64,000 nt of DNA. Source: Betaproteobacteria bacterium. GTDB taxonomy: Bacteria > Pseudomonadota > Gammaproteobacteria > Burkholderiales > JAEUOS01. Under the pieces are notes generated by a model, which was given only the letters and a program-made list of their open reading frames with translations, searched no databases and was not told the origin of the DNA. The position numbers were made by a program, and so were the translations under genes. Of this stretch, positions 25,307 to 32,892 are shown in pieces; position 1 is the first letter of the stretch, and the number at the start of each line of letters is the position of its first letter. Location: assembly GCA_028292405.1 (NCBI GenBank), contig JAQGMJ010000062.1:1-64000 (forward strand). The letters are read 5' to 3'.

Positions 25307-25981
25307 CTATTTTTTTGCGCGGCTTGCCGCGATCGCCGCCAGGCCGCCGAGAGCGTAGATCTTCATGTGCCGCGCCAGGTCGGCCGACGGCTGCTTGAAG
25401 ATCGCCTGCACTGGGCTTTCCATGTTGCGCTTGACGATCAGTAGCACCATGCACGGCGCCATGATGTTGACGATGCAGCGCACCAGCGCCGGGTCGCGCA
25501 GGGGGATGCCGCTGATCTCGCTGACGATGCGCGCCAGCACCAAAAACTTCGGCATGGTCTGCTCGCGCATCACCTTGGGTAGCAGCGGCGAGGGCGAGAC
25601 CAATTCGCGCGCCCACAGGCGGGTGTGCCAGCCCTGGTTGTCGATCAGCATGGGTACCAGGCCGTCAAGCAGGTGGCCCAACTTGTCGCCCGGGGGCAGG
25701 GCGCTTTCGGCCAGGCGGCTCAGGTAATCCAGGTTCACCAAGCGCTTGTGTACTTCTTCCAGCACGGCGAGGTAAAGGCCGTCGCGGCTGCCGAAGTGAT
25801 AGTTCACCGCCGCGATATTGGTTTGTGCCTGCTCGCAAATCGCCTTGCTGGTGGTGTCGGCGTAGCCATGTTCAGCAAACAATCGCCCTGCCGCTTCGAT
25901 GATGCGCGCGCGGGTAGCTTCGCCATCGGTGCGCGGGCCGCGCGTGGATTTGGCGGAGCTTTTTTGCTTTGGGGCTGTCAT
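25307..25981 (-). CDS. TetR family regulator, CecR-like
   Basis: The 224-residue regulator has a TetR helix-turn-helix (about residues 22-70: ARIIEAAGRLFAEHGYADTT, then NIAAVNYHFGSRDGLYLAVL). Its C-terminal domain matches the CecR/YbiH group (NQGWHTRLWARELVSPSPLL, NIMAPCMVLLIV). In E. coli the CecR gene precedes ybhGFSR; here the TetR gene is divergent from the same set of genes, which supports the assignment. It probably represses the exporter, and itself, through the 20-bp palindrome in the shared intergenic region. The C-terminus ends in lysines encoded by an A-run. Confidence 0.88.
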   Translation of the reverse strand: MTAPKQKSSAKSTRGPRTDGEATRARIIEAAGRLFAEHGYADTTSKAICEQAQTNIAAVNYHFGSRDGLYLAVLEEVHKRLVNLDYLSRLAESALPPGDKLGHLLDGLVPMLIDNQGWHTRLWARELVSPSPLLPKVMREQTMPKFLVLARIVSEISGIPLRDPALVRCIVNIMAPCMVLLIVKRNMESPVQAIFKQPSADLARHMKIYALGGLAAIAASRAKK

Positions 25982-26006
25982 TCCAAAAGTCTACTCCCGA
26001 TTTACT

Positions 26007-26036
26007 TGTAATTCAAATTTGAATTACATATACAAT
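26007..26036 (+). promoter_or_regulatory. Exporter promoter with perfect 20-bp palindromic operator
   Basis: TTGTAA (26007-26012) and TACAAT (26031-26036) are spaced by 18 bp. A perfect inverted repeat, GTAATTCAAATTTGAATTAC (26008-26027), covers the -35 element and most of the spacer. It lies between the divergent TetR and YbhG-like genes. A TetR dimer on this site would block RNA polymerase; that the CecR-like protein binds here is inferred from position and symmetry. Confidence 0.65.
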
Positions 26037-26080
26037 AGCGGCATTGCTTTCAAGCTGCGGTCCGGCCGCAAGGAAAGAAA

Positions 26081-27100
26081 ATGAAAAAATCGATCGTCGC
26101 GGTACTGGTGGTGGTGCTTCTCGCCGCCGGCACCTTCTGGTATTTCACCCGGCCGAAGGCGGACGCCGACCAGTTCACGCTCTACGGCAACGTCGATATC
26201 CGCCAGGTCTCGCTGGCCTTCGAGAGCAGCGACCGCGTCGCCGAGATGCGCGTGCAGGAGGGCGACCCGGTCAAGGCCGGCCAGGTGCTGGCGCTGCTCG
26301 ACACACGCGTGCTGGCGCTGCAGGCGGCGCAGTCCGAAGCGCAGATCGGCGTGCAGGAACAGGCCTTGCTAAAACTGCGCAACGGCTCGCGGCCGGAGGA
26401 GATCGGCCAGGCGCGCGCGCAAGTGGCCTCCGCCCAAGCCGACGCCGATCTCGCCGCTCAGCAACTGACGCGCCTGAACGGCATCGCCGCCAGCACCGGC
26501 GGCAAGGGCGTGAGCCAGCAGGACATGGACAGCGCCCTCTCGAAGGCGCGCAGCACCCAGGCGCAACTGGACAATCGCCGCAAGGCCCTGCAGCTCGAAC
26601 AGGTCGGCCCGCGCAAGGAAGACATCGGCCAGGCCGAGGCGCAGCTCAACGTTTCGCGCGCCGAGTTGGCGCTGCTCAAGCATCGCATTGCGCAAGCCGA
26701 GCTGAAGTCGCCGCAGGACGCGGTAGTGCGCGCGCGCCTGCTCGAGCCCGGCGACATGGCTTCGCCGCAGCGCCCGGCCTATACCTTGGCGATCACCGAC
26801 CCGAAGTGGGTGCGCGTCTACATCACCGAACCCCAACTCGGCCTGCTCAAGCCGGGGCAGAGGGCCAAGGTGACCACCGACAGCCACCCGGACCAGGCGA
26901 TCGACGGCCAGGTCGGCTACATCTCCTCGGTCGCCGAGTTCACGCCGAAGAATGTCGAGACCAAGGAGCTGCGCACCAGCCTGGTCTATGAAGTGCGCGT
27001 GCTGGTGAAGGACCCGCAAAACCGCCTGCGCTTAGGGATGCCCGCCACCGTGCAGATCGACGCGCGCGGCGCTGCCAATCCGCCGACGGCAGCACAGTAA
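26081..27100 (+). CDS. Membrane-fusion (HlyD family) protein of ABC exporter, YbhG-like
   Basis: The 339-residue periplasmic adaptor links an inner-membrane ABC exporter to an outer-membrane channel. It has an N-terminal membrane anchor (VAVLVVVLLAAGTFWYF, residues 5-21) and a lipoyl-type half-motif (VAEMRVQEGDPVKAGQVLAL near residue 55). A long alpha hairpin (about 80-210, with repeated AQAQVAxAxA heptads) and a beta-barrel domain (WVRVYITEPQLGLLKPGQ) follow. AAGGAAAGAAA precedes the ATG. The next gene starts on the base after its stop codon. Confidence 0.92.
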   Translation: MKKSIVAVLVVVLLAAGTFWYFTRPKADADQFTLYGNVDIRQVSLAFESSDRVAEMRVQEGDPVKAGQVLALLDTRVLALQAAQSEAQIGVQEQALLKLRNGSRPEEIGQARAQVASAQADADLAAQQLTRLNGIAASTGGKGVSQQDMDSALSKARSTQAQLDNRRKALQLEQVGPRKEDIGQAEAQLNVSRAELALLKHRIAQAELKSPQDAVVRARLLEPGDMASPQRPAYTLAITDPKWVRVYITEPQLGLLKPGQRAKVTTDSHPDQAIDGQVGYISSVAEFTPKNVETKELRTSLVYEVRVLVKDPQNRLRLGMPATVQIDARGAANPPTAAQ

Positions 27101-28867
27101 ATGACCGAGGTCCGGGCGGCGATCGCCGCCGCCGGCATCCGCAAGAGCTTCCAGGTGAAAGAGACCGGACAGACGGTGCACGCCCTCGACGATGTTTCGC
27201 TCGAAGTGCCGGTCGGCACGCTTACCGCGCTGGTCGGCCCAGACGGCGCCGGCAAGACCACCTTCCTGCGCCTGGTCACCGGCCTGATGACGGCGCAGGA
27301 GGGCAGCTTGACTGTGCTCGGCATCGACGTGGCGAAGGACCCGCAGGCGGTGCAGGACCGCATCAGCTACATGCCGCAGCGCTTCGGCCTGTATGAAGAT
27401 CTGAGCGTGCAGGAAAATCTCGACCTCTACGCCGACCTGCACGGCGTCACGGCGGAACAGCGCAAGCAACGCTACGGCCGCCTGCTGGAGATGACCGACC
27501 TGGCGCGCTTTACCGATCGCCTCGCCGGCAAGCTCTCCGGCGGCATGAAACAAAAGCTGGGACTGGCCTGCACCCTGGTGCGCTCGCCCGCGCTACTGCT
27601 GCTCGATGAGCCCACCGCCGGCGTCGACCCGCTCTCGCGCCGCGAGCTGTGGGACATCGTCAACCAGCTGATCAAGGAAGAAAACATCTCGGTGCTGGTG
27701 AGCACCGCCTACCTGGACGAGGCCGATCTCTGCGCCCGCGTCTTCGTGCTCGACCAGGGCAAGCTGCTGGCGCAGGGCTCGCCTGCGGACATTGCCGCCA
27801 ATGCACGCGGCCTCTGCTTTGTCGCCACCCCGCCGCCGGGCGAGCCGCCGCGCCTGTTGCAGGCGCGCCTGCTCGGCGAGACCGACGCGGTGACGGATGC
27901 GGTGCCGCACGGCGGCGAGGTGCGGGTGGTGCGCAAGAATGACATCGACCCCGCGCGCCTTGATGCGCTGCTGCATGAAGTGCCGACCCGGCCGGTGGAA
28001 GCGGGTATCGAAGACGGCTTCATGGTGCTGCTGCGCGCGAAAAAGGAAGTGCACCTGAGCGAAACCGAAGCCTCCGCGCCGGAACGCAAGGACGGCGAGG
28101 CCGGCGAAACCATGATCGAGGTGCACGACCTGGTGCGCAAGTTCGGCGACTTCACCGCCGTGGACCGCACCAGCTTCTCGGTGCATCGCGGCGAGATTTT
28201 CGGCCTGCTCGGGCCCAACGGCGCCGGCAAGACCACCACCTTTCGCATGCTCTGCGGCCTCCTGCCGGCCAGCGGCGGCACCCTGAAGGTGGCCGGGGTC
28301 AACCTGCGCAACGCGCGGGCGCAGGCGCGGCGGCGCATCGGCTATGTGTCGCAGAAGTTCGCGCTCTACGGCAATCTCTCGGTGATGGAAAACCTCGAAT
28401 TCTTCGGCGGCGCCTACGGCCTGCGGGGCACGCAACTGCGCGAGCGCATCGGCATGATGCTGCGCCAGTTCGAACTCGAAGGCCAGGAGAAGACGCGCAG
28501 CGGCCAGTTGCCCGGCGGCTACAAGCAGCGCCTGGCGATGGCGGTGGGCCTGCTGCATGGTCCCGAAATCCTGTTCCTCGATGAGCCCACCAGCGGCACC
28601 GACCCGCTGGCGCGGCGCGAGTTCTGGCGCCGCATCACCGCGCTGGCCGAGGCCGGCACCACGGTGGTCATCACCACCCACTTCATGGAAGAGGCGGAGT
28701 ATTGTGACCGCATCGTGATCCAGGACGCCGGCAAGCTGCTGGCCATCGGCACCCCGGCCGAGGTGCGCAAGCAGGCGGGGGAGACTGACGGGCATCGGCT
28801 GAACATGGAGCAGGCCTTCATCGGCATCGTCGAGCAGGCACGCGGCAAACCGGAGGCCAAAACGTGA
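27101..28867 (+). CDS. ybhF: ABC exporter ATPase with two fused nucleotide-binding domains, YbhF-like
   Basis: The 588-residue protein carries two ABC ATPase domains in tandem, as YbhF does. Domain 1 (about 5-230) has Walker A GPDGAGKTT, signature LSGGMKQKLGLA and Walker B LLLLDEPTAGVDP. Domain 2 (about 340-560) has GPNGAGKTT, LPGGYKQRLAMA and ILFLDEPTSGTDP. The second signature is LPGG rather than LSGG, so that site may be weak or regulatory. The start codon directly follows the adaptor gene's stop, and its end overlaps the next gene by 4 bp (GTGA). Confidence 0.93.
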   Translation: MTEVRAAIAAAGIRKSFQVKETGQTVHALDDVSLEVPVGTLTALVGPDGAGKTTFLRLVTGLMTAQEGSLTVLGIDVAKDPQAVQDRISYMPQRFGLYEDLSVQENLDLYADLHGVTAEQRKQRYGRLLEMTDLARFTDRLAGKLSGGMKQKLGLACTLVRSPALLLLDEPTAGVDPLSRRELWDIVNQLIKEENISVLVSTAYLDEADLCARVFVLDQGKLLAQGSPADIAANARGLCFVATPPPGEPPRLLQARLLGETDAVTDAVPHGGEVRVVRKNDIDPARLDALLHEVPTRPVEAGIEDGFMVLLRAKKEVHLSETEASAPERKDGEAGETMIEVHDLVRKFGDFTAVDRTSFSVHRGEIFGLLGPNGAGKTTTFRMLCGLLPASGGTLKVAGVNLRNARAQARRRIGYVSQKFALYGNLSVMENLEFFGGAYGLRGTQLRERIGMMLRQFELEGQEKTRSGQLPGGYKQRLAMAVGLLHGPEILFLDEPTSGTDPLARREFWRRITALAEAGTTVVITTHFMEEAEYCDRIVIQDAGKLLAIGTPAEVRKQAGETDGHRLNMEQAFIGIVEQARGKPEAKT

Positions 28868-30072
28868 ACCCCGACGTGAACCCCGTGAATCCGGACGCGA
28901 ACCCGCCGGAGCATTTGGCCGAGCACCGCTCCGCTTCCGGTGGCGCCGCCGGCTTTCGCCGCCGCGTGCGCTCGCTGGTGCGCAAGGAGTTCCGCCAGTT
29001 GCTGCGCGACCGCGCCAACCTGATGATCGGCATCGGCCTGCCGATCGTGCTGATCCTGATCTTCGGCTACGGCTTGTCGCTCGATGTGAAGGAGGCGCCG
29101 GTGGCGGTGGTACTGGAAGACGCTTCCCCCACCGCCTTCGACGTCATCGCAGGACTCCAGCTCTCGCCTTACGTTGGTCCGCGCCTGGTGAAGTCGATGG
29201 CGGAGGCGGAGACGCTGATGAACGCACGCGAGGTCGACGGCATCGTCCAGGTGCCGGCCGATTTCTCGCGCCGCTTCGCCGCCGGCGACGGCCGTATCCA
29301 GCTGTTGCTGCAGGGCGCGGATCCCACCCGCGCCAACATCATCCGCGGGTATGTGAGCGGCGCGCTGGCCTTGTGGGCGCAAAAGCAGGCGGACCGCGAC
29401 CCTTCGCGCAATGCCGGCGGCGCCGGCACCGTGGTGGTGGTGCAGCGCATGTGGTTCAACGCCGCCAACACCAGCACCTGGTATCTCGTCCCCGGCCTGG
29501 TGGTGCTGATCATGACTTTGGTCGGCGCCTTTCTCACGGCTCTCGTGATGGCCCGCGAGTGGGAGCGCGGCACGCTCGAGGCCCTGTTCGTCACCCCGGT
29601 GCATCCGGTCGAGGTGCTGCTGTCGAAGACCATTCCGTATTTTTGCGTCGGCATGCTCGGCTTGCTGCTGTGCCTTCTCGCGGCCAAGTTCCTGTTCGCC
29701 GTGCCGCTGTACGGCTCGCTGATCGTGCTCACCTTCAGTTGCATGCTCTACATGCTGGTGGCGCTGGGCATCGGCCTGGTGATTTCCTCCACCACGAAGA
29801 ACCAGTTCGTCGCCAGCCAGGTCGCGCTGCTCGCCAGCTTCATGCCGGCGATGATGCTCTCCGGTTTCATGTTCGACCTGCGCAACGTGCCGCTGGTGGT
29901 GCGCCTGATCGGCAACGCCTTGCCCGCCACTTATTTCATGGAGCTGATCAAGACGCTTTTTCTCGCAGGCGACAACTGGCCGCTGATCTTCAAGGACTGC
30001 GCCATCCTCGCCGGCTACGCCGCCGTGCTACTGGGTCTTGCGCATGCCGTCACGCGCAAGAAACTGGACTGA
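28864..30072 (+). CDS. ybhS: ABC exporter permease, YbhS-like (ABC-2 type)
   Basis: This 402-residue ABC-2 permease has one N-terminal transmembrane helix (LMIGIGLPIVLILIFGYGL near residue 52), a large periplasmic domain (about 75-190) and a five-helix C-terminal block starting WYLVPGLVVLIMTLVGAFLT. VMAREWERGTLEALFVTPVHP is the characteristic ABC-2 coupling motif. The GTG start overlaps the ATPase stop. The first residues, NPDVNPVNPDANPPE, form an unusual Asn/Pro repeat not needed for the fold. It pairs with the next permease. Confidence 0.92.
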   Translation: MNPDVNPVNPDANPPEHLAEHRSASGGAAGFRRRVRSLVRKEFRQLLRDRANLMIGIGLPIVLILIFGYGLSLDVKEAPVAVVLEDASPTAFDVIAGLQLSPYVGPRLVKSMAEAETLMNAREVDGIVQVPADFSRRFAAGDGRIQLLLQGADPTRANIIRGYVSGALALWAQKQADRDPSRNAGGAGTVVVVQRMWFNAANTSTWYLVPGLVVLIMTLVGAFLTALVMAREWERGTLEALFVTPVHPVEVLLSKTIPYFCVGMLGLLLCLLAAKFLFAVPLYGSLIVLTFSCMLYMLVALGIGLVISSTTKNQFVASQVALLASFMPAMMLSGFMFDLRNVPLVVRLIGNALPATYFMELIKTLFLAGDNWPLIFKDCAILAGYAAVLLGLAHAVTRKKLD

Positions 30073-30076
30073 TGCC

Positions 30077-31195
30077 ATGAGTGATTTCCGTGAAATGCTG
30101 TTTCGCCTGCTGGTGCTGATCCGCAAGGAACTGCTGGCCGTGCTGAAGGACCCGGGCAGCCGCTCCATCCTCATCACGCCTGCCTTGATGCAGGGCCTGC
30201 TGTTCGGCTACGCCGCCACCTACGACCTGACCAACGTGCCTTATGCGCTGCTCGACCAGAGCCATGGCGCCAATTCCATCGCGCTGATCGCCAAGCTCGA
30301 CGGCACCGGCGTGTTCCACCGCGTCGCCACGCTTGAAACCCAGCGCGACATCGCCGAGGTGGTCGATCAGGGAAAAGCCCTGGTGGTGATCCAGATCGCT
30401 TCCGACTTCGAGCGCGAACTCAGCGCCGGGCGCGATGGCAACATCCAGGTGATCCTCGACGGCCGCAACTCCACCACCGCGGGCTCGGCCAGCGCCTACC
30501 TCTCCTCGGTGGTGGCGGAGTTCAACGCACAATTGCGCGGCGCCGCCAAGCCGCCGCTCACCGTCGAAATGCGCGCCTGGTACAACCCGAACCTGGAGAC
30601 GCGCTGGAACTTCATGCCGGGGATGATCGCCTCGCTCTCCATGATGCAGGTGCTGATGCTTACCGCGCTTTCGGTGGCGCGCGAGCGCGAGCAGGGCACC
30701 TTCGACCAGCTGCTGGTGACGCCGATGTCGCCGGCCGAGATCATGGTCGGCAAGGCAGTGCCCTCGATCATCATCGGCCTGTTCCAGTCCACCCTGGTGC
30801 TGTGCCTGTCGCTATTCTGGTTCCGCATCCCGATGGCGGGGAGCCTGATCACCCTCTACTCGGGCCTTCTGATCTTCACCATCGCCAGTGTCGGCATCGG
30901 CCTGTCGATCTCGGCGGTGTCGGCCAACATGCAGCAGGCGATGCTCTATTCCTTCGTGCTGATCATGCCGCTGATGCTGCTCTCGGGCCTTACCACGCCG
31001 GTGCGCAACATGCCGCAGGCCCTGCAGATCGCCACCATGATCAACCCGCTGCGCTTCGCCATCGACCTGGTGCAGCGGGTCTACCTCGAAGGGGTGGGCC
31101 TCTTCACGGTATGGCACAACTTCATTCCGCTGGTGCTGATTTCGGCGGTTACGCTGCCGCTGGCGGCCTGGCTTTTTCGCAACCGGCTTTCCTGA
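30077..31195 (+). CDS. ybhR: ABC exporter permease, YbhR-like (ABC-2 type)
   Basis: The 372-residue second ABC-2 permease has the same layout: an N-terminal helix (SILITPALMQGLLFGYAA), a periplasmic domain (about 65-170), and a membrane block from FMPGMIASLSMMQVLMLTAL onward with AREREQGTFDQLLVTPMSPA as the ATPase-contacting motif. ATG 30077 is four bases after the YbhS-like stop and is preferred over an in-frame start inside the upstream gene. In E. coli, YbhS and YbhR form a heterodimer with YbhF; drug or chloramphenicol-type efflux has been proposed there. Confidence 0.92.
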   Translation: MSDFREMLFRLLVLIRKELLAVLKDPGSRSILITPALMQGLLFGYAATYDLTNVPYALLDQSHGANSIALIAKLDGTGVFHRVATLETQRDIAEVVDQGKALVVIQIASDFERELSAGRDGNIQVILDGRNSTTAGSASAYLSSVVAEFNAQLRGAAKPPLTVEMRAWYNPNLETRWNFMPGMIASLSMMQVLMLTALSVAREREQGTFDQLLVTPMSPAEIMVGKAVPSIIIGLFQSTLVLCLSLFWFRIPMAGSLITLYSGLLIFTIASVGIGLSISAVSANMQQAMLYSFVLIMPLMLLSGLTTPVRNMPQALQIATMINPLRFAIDLVQRVYLEGVGLFTVWHNFIPLVLISAVTLPLAAWLFRNRLS

Positions 31196-31207
31196 ACCGG
31201 AGAAATC

Positions 31208-32734
31208 ATGTCCGTTCAAAATTGTCCTGCTACACGCGTCCTCCTTCTCGCCGTGCTTGTCGCGCTCGGCGGTTGCACGCTGCTCGGCCCCGACTTCAAG
31301 CCGCCGCAGGTGCAGGCGCCGGAAGACTGGACCACCTGGCACAGCGGCGCGGCCGAATTGCGCGACGGCCTGCCGATCAGCGCGGCCACCTTACCCGAGC
31401 AATGGTGGACCGTGTTCAACGACGCCACGCTGAACGACCTGCAGGCGCGCGCCTTGCAGGCCAGCCCGGACCTGCAAACCGCCGCCCTGCGCTTCGCCCA
31501 GAGCCGCACCCAGCGCCTGAGCGTCGCCGCGCAGCGCGGCCCCGAAGTCAACGCCAGCGGCAGTGCCAGGCGCCAGCGCGAAAGCGAGACGGGTGCCAGC
31601 ACGCGCCTGATCAGCGCCATCGCGCCCGGCGGCGCCGGCAGCCAGCAGATCATCTCGCTGCTCAGCAGCCCCTACAACCTGTACCAGGCCGGCTTCGACG
31701 CTTCGTGGGAACTCGACCTTTGGGGTCGCGTACGGCGCAATATCGAGGCCGCCGATGCCGACCTCGCCGCCTCCGGCGAGATGCTGGCGCAGACCCGGCT
31801 ATCGATCTCCAGCGAAGTCGCGCGCAACTACTTCGAGTTGCGCGCCACCCAGCGCCAGTTGCGCATCGCCCGCGCCGACATCGCCACCGCTGAAGAAACC
31901 CTGGGCCTGATCGACGCGCGCACCCGCGGCGGCCTGATCGACCATGTGGACTCGACACGGCAAAACGCGCAACTCGCCGACCTGCGCGCGCGCCTGCCGC
32001 AACTGCTGGGGCAGGAGGCAGCGACGATGAACCAGATCAGCCTGCTCGTCGGCGCGCGCCCCGGCGAATTGCAGCAGGCCCTGGCCCCCACCGACGCCGC
32101 GCTGGCCGCGTTGCCCGACCTGACCCTGGGCGTACCCTCCGACCTGACGCGGCGCCGCCCCGACATCCGCCAGGCCGAACAAAAACTGCACTCCGCCACC
32201 GCCACTATCGGCGCGGCCAAGGCCGATTTGTTGCCGCGCCTGACCCTGGGCGCCAGCTTCGGCTTCGAGTCCCTGCTCGGCGACAAGTTCGGCGACTGGG
32301 GCAGCCGCCGCTGGTCGCTTGGGCCCAGCCTGAGCCTGCCGATTTTCGACAACGGCCGCCGCCGCGCCACCGTCGAGCTTCGCGAATTGCAGCAGCAGGA
32401 AGCCGCAGTCTCCTTCCAGCAAACCGTGCTCAAGGCCTGGCAGGAAGTCGACGGCTCGCTCAACGCCTACGACGCCGAGCGCAAGCGCAACACCCAGCTC
32501 ATCGCCAAGCAGGGCAGCTCCAGGGAGGCCTACGATCTCGCGCGCGCCAAATACAACGGCGGCCTCACCGATTTCCTCGGCCAGCTCGACGCCCAGCGCA
32601 CCCTGCTGCAAGCCGACCGAGATCTGGCCGATAGCGACAGCCTGCTGCGTGAGCGCCTGGTTGCCGTGTACAAGGCTGTGGGTGGGGGCGGGCCGGTGCT
32701 GGCGGTGCCGGAGCAGAAGGCGGCAGCCCGCTGA
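31208..32734 (+). CDS. NodT/OprM-type outer-membrane efflux lipoprotein
   Basis: The 508-residue outer-membrane factor begins with a lipoprotein signal (VLLLAVLVALGGCTLLGPDF, lipobox LGGC, Cys near residue 23). Two outer-membrane-efflux repeats follow, with NAxGSARRQRESE, LYQAGFDASWELDLWGRVRR, LGVPSDLTRRRPDIRQAEQK and GPSLSLPIFDNGRRRATVEL. It would form a trimeric channel spanning the outer membrane and periplasm, docking to the HlyD-type adaptor. It starts 12 bp after the permease gene and is the last gene of the exporter operon. E. coli ybh genes have no such partner. Confidence 0.92.
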   Translation: MSVQNCPATRVLLLAVLVALGGCTLLGPDFKPPQVQAPEDWTTWHSGAAELRDGLPISAATLPEQWWTVFNDATLNDLQARALQASPDLQTAALRFAQSRTQRLSVAAQRGPEVNASGSARRQRESETGASTRLISAIAPGGAGSQQIISLLSSPYNLYQAGFDASWELDLWGRVRRNIEAADADLAASGEMLAQTRLSISSEVARNYFELRATQRQLRIARADIATAEETLGLIDARTRGGLIDHVDSTRQNAQLADLRARLPQLLGQEAATMNQISLLVGARPGELQQALAPTDAALAALPDLTLGVPSDLTRRRPDIRQAEQKLHSATATIGAAKADLLPRLTLGASFGFESLLGDKFGDWGSRRWSLGPSLSLPIFDNGRRRATVELRELQQQEAAVSFQQTVLKAWQEVDGSLNAYDAERKRNTQLIAKQGSSREAYDLARAKYNGGLTDFLGQLDAQRTLLQADRDLADSDSLLRERLVAVYKAVGGGGPVLAVPEQKAAAR

Positions 32735-32781
32735 AGTGCGGCGGCACCGAGGGGCAGGGGCACATGTCCTGCCTCAGGGGC

Positions 32782-32845
32782 CTTCCTGCGGGCGTCCCCC
32801 AAGGGGACTTCCTGCGGGCGTCGACAGGCTCAGGACGAACGGAGG
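32782..32845. repeat. Intergenic repeat cluster with a widespread short interspersed motif
   Basis: Two 15-bp direct copies of CTTCCTGCGGGCGTC lie at 32782-32796 and 32808-32822, flanking an inverted repeat GTCCCC-N3-GGGGAC (32794-32808). The second copy runs into TCGACAGGCTCAGGACGAAC (32821-32840), a short motif I recognise from intergenic repeats in many unrelated bacterial genomes. The cluster sits between the convergent ends of the exporter operon and the histidine kinase gene. It could act as a bidirectional terminator, but no T-run follows. Confidence 0.55.
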
Positions 32846-32892
32846 ATGGCGGTGGAGCGGTCGGGGTGGATAGCTGGTGGCGCGGATTGTTC

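Noticed and set aside
25262..25315. Hairpin GGCCTGTG / CACAGGCC followed by TATTTTTTT on the plus strand
   Set aside because: There is no plus-strand gene upstream to terminate, the loop is 30 nt, and the T-run is the antisense of the TetR lysine codons and stop.
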